From Staphylococcus condimenti (GTDB taxonomy: Bacteria; Bacillota; Bacilli; Staphylococcales; Staphylococcaceae), in assembly GCF_001618885.1 (NCBI RefSeq), contig NZ_CP015114.1:2108001-2172000 (forward strand): a DNA stretch of 64,000 bases, given 5' to 3'. The notes beneath the pieces were generated by a model. It worked only from the letters and a program-made list of their open reading frames with translations. It ran no database searches and was not told the origin of the DNA. Positions 61,956-64,000 of the stretch are shown here, piece after piece. Numbering within the stretch: position 1 is the stretch's first letter; each line of letters begins with the position of its first letter. A program made the translations under genes and the position numbers.

Positions 61956-63389
61956 TTGGAAAGAAAATTAACGCGCTTTGAAAAATATGCATTTGGTTTT
62001 GGAACAGTAGGAAAAGATGCCATTTTTAATATTGTAAGTTTATTTTTAATGTTTTACATAACAGACATTGTAGGTCTGTCTCCGGCGTTTGTTGGAATAC
62101 TCTTCTTTGCGGCACGTATTTGGGATGCTGTTAATGATCCAATTATGGGGATGATTGTGGATAATACGCATAATCGTTTCGGCAAGTTTAAAACATGGTT
62201 GGTTATCGGTACATTAATCAATGCAGTGATTACCATTTTGCTCTTTACTAATTTTGATTTGCCGGGCAATGGCATGTATATCTATATATCAGTCATCTAC
62301 ATTATTTGGGGAATGACTTATACCATTATGGATATACCTTATTGGTCATGGTTGCCTAATCTAACTAATAATCCGAGAGAACGTGAAGAAGTAGCAGTAG
62401 TCCCTCGATTTTTTGCAAGTTTTGCAGCCTTTGTTATCGGCAGTTTCGGATTATTGTTTATTCACCAGCTTGATAACTGGTTAGGACATCCTTTTAAAGG
62501 AGCAGGTATTTTTGCACTTGCTGTTATTTGCAGTATCACTTTTTTAATCACGATTGGAATTACAGTTTTTTGTGTACATGAAGATACTGAAATAGAACGC
62601 CAAAATGCGATTAAAGTTCAGTTTAAAGACTTATGGCGTATTCTTTTTAAAAACAAAGAACTCCTTGCAATTATCGGTGTAATTTTAGCATTCAATCTAT
62701 GCGGACAAATGATTAACGGTATTATCCTATATTACTTCAAGTATGTTGCAGGGGTGGAAAGTTTATTCTCAGTTTTCAATACGATGATTTTAATGGAGAT
62801 GGCGTCTCTATTGATTTTCCCATATTTAGTGAAAAAAGCAGGGCGTAGTGCAGTATTCAATTATGCAGTTTCAGGTATTGTTGTCGGCTTGACGGTGATA
62901 CTCATCGCTGGTTTTATTGCGCCTCATACAGCGTTATGGGTCGTTATCGGTGGCGCTTGTATCCGTTTTGGAACAGGAACATTAGTAGGTATCAATACGG
63001 TTGCTTTAGCTGATGTGATTGATTATAGCGAAGTGAAATTCGGTCAACGTAATGAGAGTGTGATTACTTCTACTCAGACATTTTTAGTCAAACTTGCGCA
63101 AGCTTTTGCGGGATTAAGCGTAGGTATAGGACTATCAATCATAGGTTATACCCCTAATGTTGCACAAACTGCAGAAACGATTTGGGGTATTCGTATCGGC
63201 ATGATTGGAATCCCGATTTTCTTTATTATCATTTGCAGTCTGCTCTATCATAAAGCCTTTAATTTAAAAGGTGACTTCTTAAAAGATATTGAAAAGACAT
63301 TAGAGTATAAACGTAAACGTGAAGGACGCAGCCCTATTCATCATGAGCCCCCGCAAACAGAAGGTGTATCATCAGCAACGCATTCATAA
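61956..63389 (+). CDS. GPH-family sugar:cation symporter (MelB/XylP type)
   Basis: 477 residues with twelve predicted helices. Family motifs: the N-terminal [29 protein letters not shown] (about 50-64) with the cation-binding Asp, RFGKFKTWL, and the intracellular loop with [13 protein letters not shown] members import melibiose, xylosides, glucuronides or other glycosides with Na+ or H+. It starts with TTG 61956 after GGTGGAG. An AraC regulator gene converges on it 15 bp downstream, and CcpA control is likely. Which sugar is used is unclear because no glycosidase gene is present. Confidence 0.85.
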   Translation: MERKLTRFEKYAFGFGTVGKDAIFNIVSLFLMFYITDIVGLSPAFVGILFFAARIWDAVNDPIMGMIVDNTHNRFGKFKTWLVIGTLINAVITILLFTNFDLPGNGMYIYISVIYIIWGMTYTIMDIPYWSWLPNLTNNPREREEVAVVPRFFASFAAFVIGSFGLLFIHQLDNWLGHPFKGAGIFALAVICSITFLITIGITVFCVHEDTEIERQNAIKVQFKDLWRILFKNKELLAIIGVILAFNLCGQMINGIILYYFKYVAGVESLFSVFNTMILMEMASLLIFPYLVKKAGRSAVFNYAVSGIVVGLTVILIAGFIAPHTALWVVIGGACIRFGTGTLVGINTVALADVIDYSEVKFGQRNESVITSTQTFLVKLAQAFAGLSVGIGLSIIGYTPNVAQTAETIWGIRIGMIGIPIFFIIICSLLYHKAFNLKGDFLKDIEKTLEYKRKREGRSPIHHEPPQTEGVSSATHS

Positions 63390-63404
63390 TAGAAAACTTT
63401 GGTT

Positions 63405-64000
63405 TTAATGCTGTGTAATACCGAAAACTGTACGATATTCAGATGGATTCATATTAAAATGACGCTTAAATGCACGTGAGAAAATTAAAGGATCATGGTG
63501 GTATCCTACCATTTCGGCAATGGCATAAATCGGCTCATTGTTATTGATTAAATATTGAGAGGCATGGTACATGCGCAAATTATGAAGGTAATCTTTAGGT
63601 GAAGTACTGAAATGTTTTTGGAAAGTTTTATAGAGATAGCTTCGGCTTAAATTAGAAGCATCTGCAATGGCAGATACGGAGATATCATACATGTAATTCT
63701 GATTCATAAACTGGAGTGCAAATTGAATTTTTTGATCAACTTCTTGTTCAGTATATGAAAATTTTTTCGGAAATGCTTTTTGCAGTGTATAAAGTAATTC
63801 AAACAAGTACTGATTCAGCAAGATATCATCAGAATTTTCGATTTGCATGTTTTCTGCAGTCTGGCAAATCTCCTGTATTACCCGGGAAATATCAAAAATA
63901 TTTTGTTGTTGTTCAACTACTTTATCTATAATGCTTGAACGTGATAGATAGCTCATCACTTGTTTACCGCTCATTCCGACCCAGTAATATGTCCAAGGAT
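63405..64000 (-). CDS. AraC-family transcriptional regulator (5' end beyond the window)
   Basis: The frame stays open to the right edge: upstream of ATG 63974 the codons encode PWTYYWVG, the conserved W-x-Y-x-WV motif of AraC regulators with a cupin sensor domain. The real start is therefore outside the window. The visible part has the two helix-turn-helix motifs DISVSAIADASNLSRSYLYKTFQKHF and PIYAIAEMVGYHHDPLIFSRAFKRH. Relatives of the MsmR type control sugar operons. Its position next to the symporter makes that gene a likely target. Confidence 0.85.
   Translation of the reverse strand, partial: PWTYYWVGMSGKQVMSYLSRSSIIDKVVEQQQNIFDISRVIQEICQTAENMQIENSDDILLNQYLFELLYTLQKAFPKKFSYTEQEVDQKIQFALQFMNQNYMYDISVSAIADASNLSRSYLYKTFQKHFSTSPKDYLHNLRMYHASQYLINNNEPIYAIAEMVGYHHDPLIFSRAFKRHFNMNPSEYRTVFGITQH

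Overview
The window is low-GC Firmicute chromosome from the genus Staphylococcus. The evidence is the set of recognisable staphylococcal loci: pdp-deoB, srtA, cidR-cidABC, pfoR-sdaAB-sdaAA, ddh, an mhqR/dioxygenase pair, and YSIRK/LPXTG surface proteins. AGGAGG-type ribosome binding sites and frequent TTG/GTG starts fit. A coagulase-negative species (for example the S. carnosus/S. simulans group) is my inference from the gene mix; I could not run a species assignment.

Layout. 0-11 kb is metabolic: a Spo0M-like protein, a quinone-type oxidoreductase, nucleoside catabolism (pdp-deoB), an orphan EIIC-like membrane protein, a fructosamine-kinase-family protein, a two-domain polyphosphate kinase 2, a zinc-type CDF exporter and an azoreductase. 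11-30 kb is cell-surface territory: sortase A, bioB under a BirA-type operator, an orphan capABC tyrosine-kinase/phosphatase module, then two tandem giant YSIRK-LPETG proteins (about 2,070 and 2,650 codons) built of Rib-like and Ig-like repeats. The second giant gene is split by one in-frame TAA at codon 109. 30-36 kb holds ogt, two membrane/hydrolase genes and a YknWXYZ-like efflux set. 36-40 kb is cidR and cidABC, the holin-like/pyruvate oxidase overflow locus. 40-46 kb carries small enzymes, azlCD, a NixA-type nickel/cobalt transporter, an alpha/beta hydrolase that has lost its nucleophile serine, and a LacI-type regulator. 46-54 kb has a small LPEAG surface protein, the serine dehydratase operon with Rex- and cre-like sites, and a solitary TnpB element next to a nitroreductase. 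54-64 kb has ddh, a heterodimeric ABC exporter, a Zur-controlled zinc lipoprotein, mhqR plus a ring-cleavage dioxygenase with two operators, a GPH-family sugar symporter with a cre site, and the 3' part of an AraC regulator that runs off the window.

How the parts connect. SrtA is predicted to anchor the LPETG proteins and probably the LPEAG protein. CapA/B/C could tune surface polymer assembly, but no glycosyltransferases are beside them. Several metabolic units carry readable operators for biotin (BirA), zinc (Zur), quinones (MhqR), redox (Rex) and carbon status (cre). I found no rRNA, tRNA, prophage or CRISPR array. The strongest leads for new biology are the paired giant adhesins with the interrupted copy, the TnpB element with its 5' hairpin and probable guide-RNA tail, and the serine-less hydrolase next to a LacI-type regulator.
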